NCBI RefSeq assembly: GCF_029223865.1
Contig: NZ_CP119520.1
Span: 2,170,001-2,234,000, forward strand
Length of the DNA: 64,000 bases
Origin: Telluria mixta
Lineage (GTDB): Bacteria > Pseudomonadota > Gammaproteobacteria > Burkholderiales > Burkholderiaceae_D
Direction of reading: 5' to 3'
Below are positions 50,619-60,926 of the stretch, one piece after another. The notes below the pieces were generated by a model. That model saw only the letters and a program-made list of their open reading frames with translations, had not been told where the DNA came from and searched no databases. Positions within the stretch are counted from its first letter, which is position 1, and every line of letters begins with the position of its first letter. A program made the translations under genes and the position numbers.

Positions 50619-52673
50619 TCAGTCGACCGTGATCGGCAGATCACGTCCTTCCAGCGCCACCTGTCCCGCGTAATCCGCCGCGTAGATGCGCAGCACGTAA
50701 TCGCCCGGTTCGATGCCATCCACTTTCCACGTGCCGGGCAGCGCCAGGCCATCGTGCAGCGTATTGTTGACGGCATAGGCGAACACCGTGGCCTTGCTGC
50801 CGTAGACCGTGATGCCGCTGTTTTCCGCATACAGCAGTTTTACGGCCTCGCGCTCGCGCGGCAGGCGGTCGTAGACCTGCGTGATGCGCGGCGTCTCGAA
50901 TCCGGCGACCGGGCTGCCGTCCGCATGGAGCAGCTGGTAGCCCACCTTGTACAGGCCGAGACGGCGCCGCGCCAGGTTGTCGTCCATCTGGTCGTAGCCG
51001 GAAGCGACGATCGTGAGGTCGCCGAGCGTGCGCGCCACGTGCAGGCGCTGGCCCTTCTTGCGCGGCAGGCGCTGGCCGCGCGCGTCGTACAGGGCGATGC
51101 TCTGGATGCGCGGCGGCACCGTGTCGCGCAGGCCCGTGAACGGCAGGGCCAGCGCATTGACGGCGACGCCGCCGGGGTAGTACTCCATGTGCACGTGCGC
51201 CATCGGATTGATCGTGCCGAGCGCGTCGCCGACGGCGAACCGCGTGCCGCGTCGCACGCGCACCCGTGCCGGCTTGCCGTTCGGGCCGGCCAGTACCTGG
51301 AAGCGCGGATCGAGCGGCTTGCCCGCGGCGTCGCGGCCCACGCGCATGTGGATGTACGACAGCGGCCCGACGCTCATGCCTTCGCCCAGCTGGCCGAATG
51401 CCCAGTTGGGATACGGATCGCTGACCGTCGCGGGCAGCACCGCCAGCACGCGCGCGCCGATGTCGGCGCGGATGTCCAGGCCCGCGTGAAAATGGTCGCG
51501 GTTCTCGCCGTCGTAGCTGCCGCGCACCTCGCCCAGTACGCCGACGACTTCGTGCGGTTCTGTTTGCGGACCCACGGGCCAGGGCATCGAGGCCACCGCG
51601 GGCATGACTTGCGGCCTTGCCTGCGGGGCCGGCGTACCCGGTTGGGGAGGCGCCAGCGCGAACACCTGCTGCGCCTGGCCATCGGCCACCACCAGCGCAC
51701 CGTCGCGTTTTACAGCGATGCCGCGCGGCGCGTACAGCCGCACGCTGCCGTCGCTGGCGTAGCTCGTGTCCGGCGGGCGGTCGGCGTCGGGCAGCGCATG
51801 AAACTGCCCGCTCGGGTCGAACTGGAGGATGCGGCCACCGGCGCCGCTCGCGTACAGATAGCCGTCGTGCGTCAGCGCCAGCGCGACCGGGCGCCGCAGC
51901 AGCGGACGCCGCTCGTCCTCCGGAGCGCGCGCGAGCGTCGTCACTTCGCCATTCTTGTCGATGCGCCGGATCGCGTTGTTGCCCGTATCCGCGACGAACA
52001 GTACGCCGTGCTTGTCGACGGCGATGGCGCTCGGCGTGTCGAAGGCCGCTGCGGTGCCTGTGCCGTCGAGGTAATCGGGCGTGCCGCTGCCGGCCACCGT
52101 CGTCACCGTGCCGTCCTTGCCGATGCGGCCGATGCGGTCGTGGTAGGTGTCGGCCACGTAGACGTTGCCGTCGCGGTCGATGGCCACGCCGACGGGCCCG
52201 TCGAGGCCGGCGGCGCTGCCCGCCAGCGTGCTCACGCTGCCGTCGGGCGCCACCTTGCGGATCGCGTTGTTGTGCGTATCGGCCACGTACAGATTGCCGA
52301 GGCGGTCGATGGCCAGCGCCGACGGCGTGTCGAACGCCGCGGCGGCACCGAGACCGTCCGCGAAGCCCACGTGGCCTCCGGCGAAGATGGTCACCTGTCC
52401 GTCGGGCGCGATGCGGCGGATGCAGCTGCAGTCGCCGCCGTCGGCCACGAACACGTTGCCGTGGGCATCGACGACGGTCCCGAACGGATCGCCGAAGCGG
52501 TCCGGCAGCGGCGTCACGCGTGCGGACCACGTGGGCTTCGTCGGCGCGTCGGCGGGACGCCAGAACGCGCGGCCCGGCGTGGCGTCCTGGCGCGCATTGA
52601 ACACGTACAGGGCCGCGCCTCCGGCCAGCACGGCGACACCCGCGAGCGCCGCGACGGTCAATGAGCGCTTCAC
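50619..52673 (-). CDS. NHL-repeat propeller fused to M23-type peptidase domain
   Basis: A 684-residue protein with a single N-terminal membrane anchor (VAALAGVAVLAGGAALYVF). Residues about 55-350 form an NHL/six-bladed propeller (repeats such as GNVFVADGGDCSCIRRIAPDG and LYVADTHNNAIRKVA). Residues about 380-500 resemble an M23/LytM metallopeptidase: HFHAGLDIRADIGARVLAV gives H-x3-D and AHVHMEYY the H-x-H, so zinc ligands look intact. The last 170 residues are beta-rich. GTG 52673 is 1 bp after the DUF885 stop with no ribosome site, suggesting coupled translation. Whether it cuts peptidoglycan is unknown. Confidence 0.78.
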   Translation of the reverse strand: MKRSLTVAALAGVAVLAGGAALYVFNARQDATPGRAFWRPADAPTKPTWSARVTPLPDRFGDPFGTVVDAHGNVFVADGGDCSCIRRIAPDGQVTIFAGGHVGFADGLGAAAAFDTPSALAIDRLGNLYVADTHNNAIRKVAPDGSVSTLAGSAAGLDGPVGVAIDRDGNVYVADTYHDRIGRIGKDGTVTTVAGSGTPDYLDGTGTAAAFDTPSAIAVDKHGVLFVADTGNNAIRRIDKNGEVTTLARAPEDERRPLLRRPVALALTHDGYLYASGAGGRILQFDPSGQFHALPDADRPPDTSYASDGSVRLYAPRGIAVKRDGALVVADGQAQQVFALAPPQPGTPAPQARPQVMPAVASMPWPVGPQTEPHEVVGVLGEVRGSYDGENRDHFHAGLDIRADIGARVLAVLPATVSDPYPNWAFGQLGEGMSVGPLSYIHMRVGRDAAGKPLDPRFQVLAGPNGKPARVRVRRGTRFAVGDALGTINPMAHVHMEYYPGGVAVNALALPFTGLRDTVPPRIQSIALYDARGQRLPRKKGQRLHVARTLGDLTIVASGYDQMDDNLARRRLGLYKVGYQLLHADGSPVAGFETPRITQVYDRLPREREAVKLLYAENSGITVYGSKATVFAYAVNNTLHDGLALPGTWKVDGIEPGDYVLRIYAADYAGQVALEGRDLPITVD

Positions 52674-52674
52674 G

Positions 52675-54537
52675 TTATTGCATCAGCTGGCCGATGATCT
52701 TCACCGGCGCATTCCCGTAACCGAGGAACTGGTCGTGGAACTGCTTGAGGTTGAAGCGGTCGCCCAGCTGTTCCTTGCGGCGCTCGCGCAATTCCATGAT
52801 GTCGCTGTAGCCGCTGAAATAGCTGGAGAGCTGCACGGACGAGAGCTGCGCGCGCTTCCACTTCTCGGCCGCTTCCTGCGGCGTCTGGAACGCCTGGCGC
52901 ACGAGCAGGTCCATGGCCTGTTCGCGCGTCATGCCCAGCACGTGCACGCTGTAGTCGAGGATCGTGTTGGAGACGCTGCGCAGGTTCCACTTGCACCACA
53001 TCAGCCACAGCTCCGGCGCGTTGTCGCCATAGCCCGATTCCAGCATCATGCGCTCGCCGTACACGGCCCAGCCTTCGACCATCGCGCCGTTGCCGAACAG
53101 GGCTTTCACCAGCGACGGCGAACGGTTCGCGTTCATCAGCTGCGTGTAGTGGCCGGGGATCGCCTCGTGGATGTTCAGGATTTGCAGCATCCAGTTGTTG
53201 TACTCGCGCAGGCTGCTTTCGGCCTGCTCGGGCGTGAGACCGTCCAGTGGCGTCACGTTGTAAAAGGTCTTGTCTTTCGGACGGTACGGCCCCGGCGCGT
53301 CGATGCTGGCGCCGGCCACGCCGCGCTGATACAGCGGCGTCTCGCGCACGACGAGCGGCTTGCTCGGGTCGATCGTCACGAGATTATTCTTGATCACGTA
53401 GTCCTGCAGCTGCGGGATCTGGCGGCGGATCTCGGGCAGGAAGTTGGCGGCCGTCGTGTGCTGCAGCGAGAGCTTGTCGATCACCATGCCGATTTTTTTA
53501 TACCGGTCGGCGGGCTTCGCGGTGCCGCCCATCGTCTTGTCCCACAACTGGTCGGCCAGGCCGTCCATGCGGGTGAGGAGCTCGTCGCGCGCGGCCAAGG
53601 CTTTACGATAGGTCTGTTCGCCCGTGTTCGCGGACTGGATCTCGAACGCGAATTTTTGCTCGTACAGATCCTTCCCGATGCGGAACGAGCGGGCGCGCTG
53701 CATCTGCACCTGCGATTTGTCGAGGTCCGTCAGGAAGTCGACCCATGCCACCACCGCCGTGCCGGCGTTCGCGATGCGCTGCGCGAAGATCGCCTTCTCC
53801 TGCGGCGACAGGATCGATTCCTGCGCGGCCTTGCCGAGGTCCGCCAGCACGACGAGCGTGCCCGGCGCCTGCTGGATCGCGAGCTGCGTGTGTTCATGCG
53901 TCGGGTTGACGATGGATGCCTGTGCGGCCTGGTAGTACGCGGGCACGTCGGCCAGGCGCTTCAGGATCGTGCGCAGGCGCTGGGCCTTCGCGGCGTATTC
54001 GGTGTTCAGGATCAGGTCGAACGTCTGCGCCACGTTGTACTCGGCCGGGTTCCATTCGAACTCGCGGAAGGTGGTCAGCTGCCAGCGTTCGTATTTCAGC
54101 TTGTTGAGGAGGACGGCGAGGTCGGTGCGCTGGTTCGGCGACAGCTTGTCGGCGTTCAGCTTGCCGAACTTGTCGAGCCACTCATCGATGAAGGCGAGCT
54201 TTTTCGCGCGCGTGGCGGGGTCGGGAATCGTCAGCTTGGCGGCGGCGTCGAACTTGCCGACGTAGATGCCGTCTTCCGGATCGATGCGCCACAGCGCGGT
54301 GACGAATTGCATGGACAGCGAGTCCATGTAGCGGTCGTTGCGGTTCACCGGCGTGGCGGCGGCGACGGGCGCGGCGGCTTTCTGCACGGGCTTGGCATCG
54401 TCTTTTGCCTTGCTCTTCGAAGAGGACTTGGCCTTGGCGCTGCTGGTTGCCTTGTGATGCGTCTTGGGGCGCGCACTCGCCGGCGCCAGCGCGACGCTGG
54501 TCAGCAAAACGGCCAGTGCGATTTTCGATTTCATCAT
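52675..54537 (-). CDS. DUF885 family exported peptidase-like protein
   Basis: A 620-residue protein with signal peptide (cleavage near APASA) and a Lys/Ser/Ala-rich linker (residues 25-60). The DUF885 domain covers the rest; ILNIHEAIPGHYTQLM gives the conserved HExxPGH metal motif, and WAVYGERMMLESG the second ligand region. The family is thought to be zinc carboxypeptidase-like. It is followed after 1 bp by the NHL-M23 gene. The substrate is unknown. Confidence 0.87.
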   Translation of the reverse strand: MMKSKIALAVLLTSVALAPASARPKTHHKATSSAKAKSSSKSKAKDDAKPVQKAAAPVAAATPVNRNDRYMDSLSMQFVTALWRIDPEDGIYVGKFDAAAKLTIPDPATRAKKLAFIDEWLDKFGKLNADKLSPNQRTDLAVLLNKLKYERWQLTTFREFEWNPAEYNVAQTFDLILNTEYAAKAQRLRTILKRLADVPAYYQAAQASIVNPTHEHTQLAIQQAPGTLVVLADLGKAAQESILSPQEKAIFAQRIANAGTAVVAWVDFLTDLDKSQVQMQRARSFRIGKDLYEQKFAFEIQSANTGEQTYRKALAARDELLTRMDGLADQLWDKTMGGTAKPADRYKKIGMVIDKLSLQHTTAANFLPEIRRQIPQLQDYVIKNNLVTIDPSKPLVVRETPLYQRGVAGASIDAPGPYRPKDKTFYNVTPLDGLTPEQAESSLREYNNWMLQILNIHEAIPGHYTQLMNANRSPSLVKALFGNGAMVEGWAVYGERMMLESGYGDNAPELWLMWCKWNLRSVSNTILDYSVHVLGMTREQAMDLLVRQAFQTPQEAAEKWKRAQLSSVQLSSYFSGYSDIMELRERRKEQLGDRFNLKQFHDQFLGYGNAPVKIIGQLMQ

Positions 54538-54671
54538 GTTCTATCTGCCTGGTTTATGGATGGGCCAGATGGGGGGCGCCAGATTAGCATCATTCGGGCT
54601 GGTTGCGGGCATTTGAAACAATACGTCACGAACGCGAACCGCCGTCAACGTCCCCGTAACTGCACTCAACG

Positions 54672-57600
54672 TCAGCCGGTTTGCCACTCTTCGACGGACG
54701 GCGCACGCGGCCCGGCCGACCCCGCGAGCCCCGCCTGCAGCATGGCCAGCATGTCCGCCGGCGACAGGCGCGCGGCCACGTCCGTCCCTTCCAGCAGGCT
54801 GTCGGCCAGGTCGCGCTTGTGGCGGTGCAGGTCGACGATGCCTTCCTCGATCGTGTGGCGCGCGACCAGGCGGTAGATCGTGACGGGCCTTTGCTGGCCC
54901 ATGCGGTGCGCGCGGTCGCTGGCCTGGTCTTCCACGGCCGGGTTCCACCACGGGTCCATGTGGATCACGTAGTCGGCCGCCGTCAGGTTGATGCCGACGC
55001 CGCCCGCCTTCAGCGAGATCAGGAACAAATCGCCATCGCCCGCCTGGAACGCATCCACGCGGCGCTTCCGTTCCTGCATGGGCGTCGACCCGTCGAGGTA
55101 CTGGTAGCGGATGCCGCGCTCGTCGAGGTGTTTGCGGATCAGGGTGAGGTGGTCGACGAACTGGCTGAACACGAGCGCCTTGTGGCGGTTTTCCAGCAGC
55201 TCGTCGGCGAGCCGCGCGAACGTTTCGAGCTTGCTGCTGCGGATGCCGCTCTCCGGTGCGACGAGCGCCGGATTGCAGCATGCGCGGCGCAGCTTCATCA
55301 TCTCCGCGAGGATCTGGATCTGTTTTTGCGACTGCGGTGCTTCCAGCGAGGCGATGCGTTCCAGCGCCTCGCGCCGCAGCGATTCGTACAGCGCCGTCTC
55401 TTCTTCCGACAACTGCACGGGCAGCACGATCTCCGTGCGCGGCGGCAGTTCCGACAGCACCTGCGCTTTCGTGCGGCGCAGGATGAACGGCTGCGTGAGC
55501 CGGCGCAGGCGCGTGCGCGCCGCCAGTTCCGCGCGCTTGTCGGACGCCTTTTCGATCGGGCCGGAGAAGCGCAGCTGGAACTGGTCGCTTGTCCCGAGCA
55601 GGCCAGGATTGATAAAGCGGAACAGGTTCCACAACTCGCCCAGGTGATTTTCCAGCGGCGTGCCGGTGGCGACCATCCTGAAATCGCCTTGCAGTGCCAT
55701 CACGGCGGCCGAACGACGGGTGTACGCGTTCTTGATGGCCTGCGCTTCGTCCAGCACGATGGTGTGCCAGCGGATGCCGTCGAACAGCGCGGATTCCAGC
55801 TGCAGCAGGCCGTAGCTGGCGACGATCACGTCGAACGGTCCCGCTTCCTTCAGCATCGCGGCGCGGTCGCCGGGGCCGAACAGCTTCACGTTCAAGGTCG
55901 GTGCGAAGCGCTCCGCTTCCGCCAGCCAGTTCGTCGCGACGGACGTCGGCGCCACGACGAGCGTCGGCCCGCCCGGCGCGCGCGACAGGATCAGCGCGAG
56001 CGCCTGCAAGGTCTTGCCGAGGCCCATGTCGTCCGCGAGGCAGGCGCCGACGCCCCAGTGCGCGAGGCGGGACAGCCATTCGAAGCCCTCGACCTGGTAA
56101 TCGCGCAGCTCCGCCTGCAGGGTGCCCGGCAACTGCGGCCGGTATTCCGCATTCTCCTGCATGTGTTTCAGGTGCGCGCGCCAGGCTTTATCGGCATCGA
56201 CGCCGCCCGCTTCCAGGGCCATCTCTTCCAGCGCGAAGCTGGCGAGGGGGTGGAAGCGCAGGGCTTCCTGGTCGGCGTCGCTGTAGGCGGAGAGGTCCAT
56301 CAGGCGCCGGTGCAGTTCGTGCGTGAGTGCCAAAAACTGGTTGTCGCCGAGCGCGATGAAGCGGTCTTCGCGCACGCGCGCGAGCAGCTCGCGCAGGTCC
56401 ATCACCTTGTTCTCGTCGACCTGCACTTCGCCGTTCGCGGCAAACCAGTCCTTGTCGCGCCGGATCTGCAGGCGCACGGACTTCGACGTGATCTTCTTCG
56501 ACACGCGGAACGATTCGCCCTCGGGCCACGCGACGACGACCTTCGCTGCATCCAGTTCCTGCAGCTGGACGACGAGTTCCAGGCAGTGGATCGGCGCCGC
56601 GAGCAGCCATTCGCCATGTTCGTCTTCCGCGTGCTCCAGCGCGGGCAGGTCGGCCAGCAGCTGGCGCTCGGCCTCGCGTTCCGCATTCAGGTCGCGGCGC
56701 GCTTCCGTGCGCACGCCACCCACGTCCGCGATCACGCTTTCCGCGCCGTCGCCGGGCCGGAAGTACGGGCCCGCATCCGGCAGCGGCCGCACCATCACCT
56801 GGATGCGCAGGCCCTGCTGGTACGGCAGCAGGTTGATGTGCAGGCGCGGGTCGGCCGCCACCTGTTCGATGTCCGCGGCGCTGCCGCCGATGTCCGACTG
56901 CACGGTGACGATGGACGAAATGGCGCTGATCGCCTGCAGCACGCGCTTTTCCGCTTCGAGCGGGACTTCGAGGCCATCGCCGACGATGGCGCCGATGCGC
57001 CGGTGCTCGTCTTTTACACGGACGATGCGCAGGCGCGTGGGCGTCTCCTTCGTGACGACGACTTCGCCCTGCTGTTCGCGCAGGGGCGGCACCAGCGTGA
57101 TCAGGACCTTGCCGCCGCCCGCGCGCACGACCAGCTGCGGCTCGCCCGGCAGCAGTTCGATGCGCGTGCCCGGCGAATCCATCCAGAACAGCAGCGGATG
57201 GCCGGCCAGTGCGGCCACGGCCTTGTCCAGGTCGAATTCGTAGCGCGTGCCCGTGCCGCTGTAGTAGCGGTAGGCGCCGATGCCGGCGGCCACCTGCACG
57301 TCCTGCGCGGTCAGGAAATCCAGTTCCGCCGCCTCCTCCGCGAGACGCTTGAGGCCCAGCGGCCGGCCGCGCGTCCAGCCGCCCTGCGCGTCGCGCTTCT
57401 GTTCGCGCGGTTCGATGGCGCGGATGCCGAGGTGCGCGTCCCAGCTCACGAGCCACGCGAGGCGCGCTTCCTTCACCACTTCCACGTTCACGGCGGGCTG
57501 CAGGTTGATCAGGGCATTCAGCTGCCGTTCCCACGGCTGCTCGCGTTCGAACCACAGCGCGAGGTCGACGAAGCGGTGCTGCTGGCGCAGCGCGATCGCC

Positions 57601-58844
57601 TGCTTGTCGATGCCGACCATGCCCAGCTGGCCGAGTACGGACGCGATCTGCGCCGCGATGAAGTCGAAGCCTGCACTCCTTGCGAGGTCGAACTGCTGCT
57701 CCAGCATGGCGCGCCTGTCCGCCAGTTGCGGCATGCCGAGCCACCAGTGCAGCAGGGCGCGGAACATGACGGGCTGCAGGCTCGTCTCCCAGTTGCGCGA
57801 TGGGAGCACCTCGGCATCGACCGTGCCGCCGCGGATCTGGCGCAGCATCGACAACTGCTGGTAGACCGCGGTGTCGTGGCTTTGCACGGCGCGCGTGGCG
57901 CTGTCGAGATAGGACTCCACGGCTTTCGCATGCCTGGCGTCGCCGCTGCGCAGCAGCGCCGTCACGTACAGGTGGCCGCCGATGCCTTCGAAGATCGCCT
58001 TCCTCTTGCCCGTCTCGCGCCGCAGCGCTTTTAACGCCTTGTCGAAGCCGGTAAGCGCGGGCTCGGTATCGCCGCGCAGCAGTTGCAGCACGCTGCGGTA
58101 GTACAGCGTCGCGGATTCGTCGAGGTCGACGAGCAGGTCGGCGGCCGCGTCGAGGCGTCCGCACAGGATCAGGTGCTCTGCCAGTGCCGTGCGCAGGGCC
58201 ATCGATGCGCCGCCCTGCGCGACGTGTTCCTCGGCATACGCGCGGATCGCGGGCGCGCTGGCCGGCTCGCGCTGCACGTGATTGACGAGGACCGCGAGCA
58301 CGTCGTCGCGTACGAGGCCGTTGATGCGCTCCATCAGGTCCGGCTCGAACGGCCGCGCGCAGATGTCGACGAGCGGGTGCAGGTACGCCGCTTCGTGGCA
58401 GCGCAGGCATGCGGCCAGCAGCGGCGCGATGGCTTTCGGACCGTCACCCGCAAGCAGGGCGAAACGCAGCAGCGCGACGCCCTGGCGGTAGCTGCGCAGC
58501 ATGGGCGTGCCCTGCCAGTCGACGCGCAGGGGCGTCACCTGCTGGTAGACCTCGCGCAATTCGTTGAACCGGCGCGCACGCAGCGCCCACTGGATGGCGG
58601 GCCAGGCGACATCCTGGTCGATCGTGTAGCCGCGCGACGGCAGTTCGGCGATCAGGCCATCGGCGCGTAATTGTTCGAGCGGCTCGGCCAGTGCTTCCTC
58701 GTTCGCGCTGGCTTCCAAGGGCGCCAGGTGGTCGTGGATGCGCCGCCGTCCCATCGGCTCGCCGGCCAGCGCCAGCAGGGCCAGGATCAGCTTGCGGCGC
58801 TCGTCGCAGGCGTCGACCACCGCGTGCAGCACCTCATCACTCAT
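54672..58844 (-). CDS. Large SNF2-family DNA-dependent ATPase (1390 aa)
   Basis: A very large Swi2/Snf2 ATPase. Residues 1-900 are helical and poorly conserved, with an N-terminal winged-helix-like segment (GRRRIHDHLAPLEA). The motor follows: Walker A LADDMGLGKTLQALAL, DExx IVLDEAQAIKNAY, GTPLENHLGELWNLF, then FSQFVDHLTLIRKHL, AGGVGINLTAADYVIHMDPWWNP and QASDRAHRMGQQRP. Two related motors in one window are unusual. It overlaps the upstream S9 peptidase stop by 4 bp. It may remodel protein-DNA complexes; the partner is unknown. Confidence 0.9.
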   Translation of the reverse strand: MSDEVLHAVVDACDERRKLILALLALAGEPMGRRRIHDHLAPLEASANEEALAEPLEQLRADGLIAELPSRGYTIDQDVAWPAIQWALRARRFNELREVYQQVTPLRVDWQGTPMLRSYRQGVALLRFALLAGDGPKAIAPLLAACLRCHEAAYLHPLVDICARPFEPDLMERINGLVRDDVLAVLVNHVQREPASAPAIRAYAEEHVAQGGASMALRTALAEHLILCGRLDAAADLLVDLDESATLYYRSVLQLLRGDTEPALTGFDKALKALRRETGKRKAIFEGIGGHLYVTALLRSGDARHAKAVESYLDSATRAVQSHDTAVYQQLSMLRQIRGGTVDAEVLPSRNWETSLQPVMFRALLHWWLGMPQLADRRAMLEQQFDLARSAGFDFIAAQIASVLGQLGMVGIDKQAIALRQQHRFVDLALWFEREQPWERQLNALINLQPAVNVEVVKEARLAWLVSWDAHLGIRAIEPREQKRDAQGGWTRGRPLGLKRLAEEAAELDFLTAQDVQVAAGIGAYRYYSGTGTRYEFDLDKAVAALAGHPLLFWMDSPGTRIELLPGEPQLVVRAGGGKVLITLVPPLREQQGEVVVTKETPTRLRIVRVKDEHRRIGAIVGDGLEVPLEAEKRVLQAISAISSIVTVQSDIGGSAADIEQVAADPRLHINLLPYQQGLRIQVMVRPLPDAGPYFRPGDGAESVIADVGGVRTEARRDLNAEREAERQLLADLPALEHAEDEHGEWLLAAPIHCLELVVQLQELDAAKVVVAWPEGESFRVSKKITSKSVRLQIRRDKDWFAANGEVQVDENKVMDLRELLARVREDRFIALGDNQFLALTHELHRRLMDLSAYSDADQEALRFHPLASFALEEMALEAGGVDADKAWRAHLKHMQENAEYRPQLPGTLQAELRDYQVEGFEWLSRLAHWGVGACLADDMGLGKTLQALALILSRAPGGPTLVVAPTSVATNWLAEAERFAPTLNVKLFGPGDRAAMLKEAGPFDVIVASYGLLQLESALFDGIRWHTIVLDEAQAIKNAYTRRSAAVMALQGDFRMVATGTPLENHLGELWNLFRFINPGLLGTSDQFQLRFSGPIEKASDKRAELAARTRLRRLTQPFILRRTKAQVLSELPPRTEIVLPVQLSEEETALYESLRREALERIASLEAPQSQKQIQILAEMMKLRRACCNPALVAPESGIRSSKLETFARLADELLENRHKALVFSQFVDHLTLIRKHLDERGIRYQYLDGSTPMQERKRRVDAFQAGDGDLFLISLKAGGVGINLTAADYVIHMDPWWNPAVEDQASDRAHRMGQQRPVTIYRLVARHTIEEGIVDLHRHKRDLADSLLEGTDVAARLSPADMLAMLQAGLAGSAGPRAPSVEEWQTG

Positions 58845-60784
58845 GCAGCAAGGTTCTCGATCTCGATCGCCGGCAGGCTTTCGGGCACGGGAATGCCGAA
58901 CACGCGCAGGTAGAAATACAGCTCGGCTTCCAGGGTGCGCACGATGCTGTCCGCCTTGCGGAAGCCGTGGCCTTCGCCGGCCAGCGTGATATAGGCGACC
59001 GGCACGCCGCGTGCGCGCAGCGCAGAGACCATCACTTCCGATTGCGGCGGCGGCACGACCTTGTCGTCCAGGCCCTGGAAGAAGATCATCGGCCGCTGCA
59101 GTTTATCGGTATGGTTGATGGGTGAGCGCTCGACGTAGACGCGGTCGGCGCTTTCCTTCGGCGCGATCAGGTATTCGTTGTAGTGCGACTCGAACTTGTG
59201 CGAGTCCGCATCCAGGCCCTTCAGGTCGGACACGCCGTAATAGCTGGCGCCGGCCTTGAACACGTCGTGGAAGGCGAGGGCGCACAGGGTCGTCAGGCCG
59301 CCGGCGCTGCCGCCGCGGATCACGAGGCGTTCGCGGTCGACGAGGTCATTGTCGACGAGGTACTGGGCACCCGCGACGCAATCCTCGACGTCGACGACGC
59401 CCCACTGGCCCTTCAGCAGGTCGCGGTAGGCGCGGCCGAAACCCGTGCTGCCGCCATAGTTCACGTCTAGCACGGCGATGCCGCGGCTCGTCCAGAACTG
59501 CGTCGCCAGTTTCAGTGTGCTGGCCGCCATGCTCGTCGGGCCGCCGTGGCCGATCACCATCAGCGGCGGCAGTTCGCCCGGCTGCGGCGCGAAATCCCTG
59601 TTCGTGGGCGGGTAATAGAACGCGTATGCAGTCCTGCCGTTCATGCTCGGATAGCGGATGCTCTGCGGGACCGACAGATAACTCACGTCGGGCAACTGCT
59701 CGATCGAGCGCGCCAGCACGTCGCGCTGTCCGGTCGCGAGATCGATGCGCGCGATTTCCGCCGCCAGGGTGGGCGCGCCGCCCAGCAGCGCCACCGTGTC
59801 GCCGTCGACCTTCAGTTCGCTGATCTGTTCGTAGGGCGTGGCGATGGGCGTGAGCCGGCCGGTGCGCACATCGAGACGTGCGAGCTGGTTCACGCCATCC
59901 TCGATGTACGTGCAGATGATTTCCTGTGCGGAGCGGAAGCCGTACATGCTGTTCCCGAAGACCCAGTGCGGACCGCCGAATTCCGCCGCGCGCGGGCACA
60001 CGGGGTGCACGACGCCATGCTCGTAGCGGTACAGGTTCCACCAGCCGCTGCGGTCGGAGACGAAGTACAACGTCCCATCCGGCGACCATTCCGGCTGCAC
60101 GATCGCTTCCTCTTCGCCGCCCGCGATCAGGCGGCCGTCCAGCAGCGTGCCGTCGTCGCCGATCTCGGCCAGCCACAGTGCCGTTCCCTGCCACGGCATG
60201 CGCGGGTGATCCCAGCTCAGCCACGCGAGGTGCTTGCCGTCCGGGGAGATGCGCGGCGACGAATAAAAATCGTTGCCGTCGACGAGGACGGTGACCGTGC
60301 CGTCCGCGCCGAGCGCACTCAGCGTGTTGTCGGGGTAGGTGCCGCCTTTCGAGTGGTCTTCGCGCACGCCGATCAGGCGCTGGTGGGCGCGGTCCAGCAC
60401 GAAGTCGGCCCAGCGCTCGTCGCCGCCCGCGCTGACGGGCACGGGCTCGCCGCTGCCGGTGCGGTCGAGGCGGTAGATACGGTTGTCGGCGAAGTTCGAG
60501 AACCAGATGTGGCTGTCCGCGACGAGCGTCGCGCCGCCGCCGTACTCGTGCACGCGGGTGCGGACGTTGAACGGGGCCGGCGTCAATTCTTCCACCTGGC
60601 CGCCGCGGCGGCGCAGCAGCGTATTGCGGCCGCCTTCGCTGGCGCGGCCGGCCAGCCAGAACACGTCGCCGCCGTCGAGCAGCACCTGCGACAGCGGCGT
60701 GGCGCCGGCCGCGACGACGGCGGCGGTGATCGGGGAAGTCCAGGTGCCGCAGGGCGCGGCCTGTTTGCGGGTGGTGTCGGTCAT
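58841..60784 (-). CDS. S9-family (prolyl oligopeptidase-like) serine peptidase
   Basis: A 647-residue cytoplasmic S9 peptidase with no signal peptide. An N-terminal beta-propeller (residues 20-380; repeated [13 protein letters not shown] and [13 protein letters not shown]) covers the C-terminal alpha/beta hydrolase. The nucleophile Ser is in [14 protein letters not shown], the Asp in [11 protein letters not shown] and the His in [10 protein letters not shown]. It cleaves short peptides or acylated peptides; specificity is unknown. ATG 60784 (MTDTTRKQ) was chosen over the longer open frame. It is the first gene of a two-gene unit with the SNF2 gene. Confidence 0.88.
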   Translation of the reverse strand: MTDTTRKQAAPCGTWTSPITAAVVAAGATPLSQVLLDGGDVFWLAGRASEGGRNTLLRRRGGQVEELTPAPFNVRTRVHEYGGGATLVADSHIWFSNFADNRIYRLDRTGSGEPVPVSAGGDERWADFVLDRAHQRLIGVREDHSKGGTYPDNTLSALGADGTVTVLVDGNDFYSSPRISPDGKHLAWLSWDHPRMPWQGTALWLAEIGDDGTLLDGRLIAGGEEEAIVQPEWSPDGTLYFVSDRSGWWNLYRYEHGVVHPVCPRAAEFGGPHWVFGNSMYGFRSAQEIICTYIEDGVNQLARLDVRTGRLTPIATPYEQISELKVDGDTVALLGGAPTLAAEIARIDLATGQRDVLARSIEQLPDVSYLSVPQSIRYPSMNGRTAYAFYYPPTNRDFAPQPGELPPLMVIGHGGPTSMAASTLKLATQFWTSRGIAVLDVNYGGSTGFGRAYRDLLKGQWGVVDVEDCVAGAQYLVDNDLVDRERLVIRGGSAGGLTTLCALAFHDVFKAGASYYGVSDLKGLDADSHKFESHYNEYLIAPKESADRVYVERSPINHTDKLQRPMIFFQGLDDKVVPPPQSEVMVSALRARGVPVAYITLAGEGHGFRKADSIVRTLEAELYFYLRVFGIPVPESLPAIEIENLAA

Positions 60785-60926
60785 GGTCGGTTCTGGAGAC
60801 GGGCAGCAGGAAGACAACCATTATAAGTGTCTGCCGCGCCGGGGTATGTCCGGGATTGCGGTGCGGGGGCGCCAGGGATGCGATAATAGAGGTTTGCCCT
60901 TTCCATTCTCGATCGGATTGTCAGCC

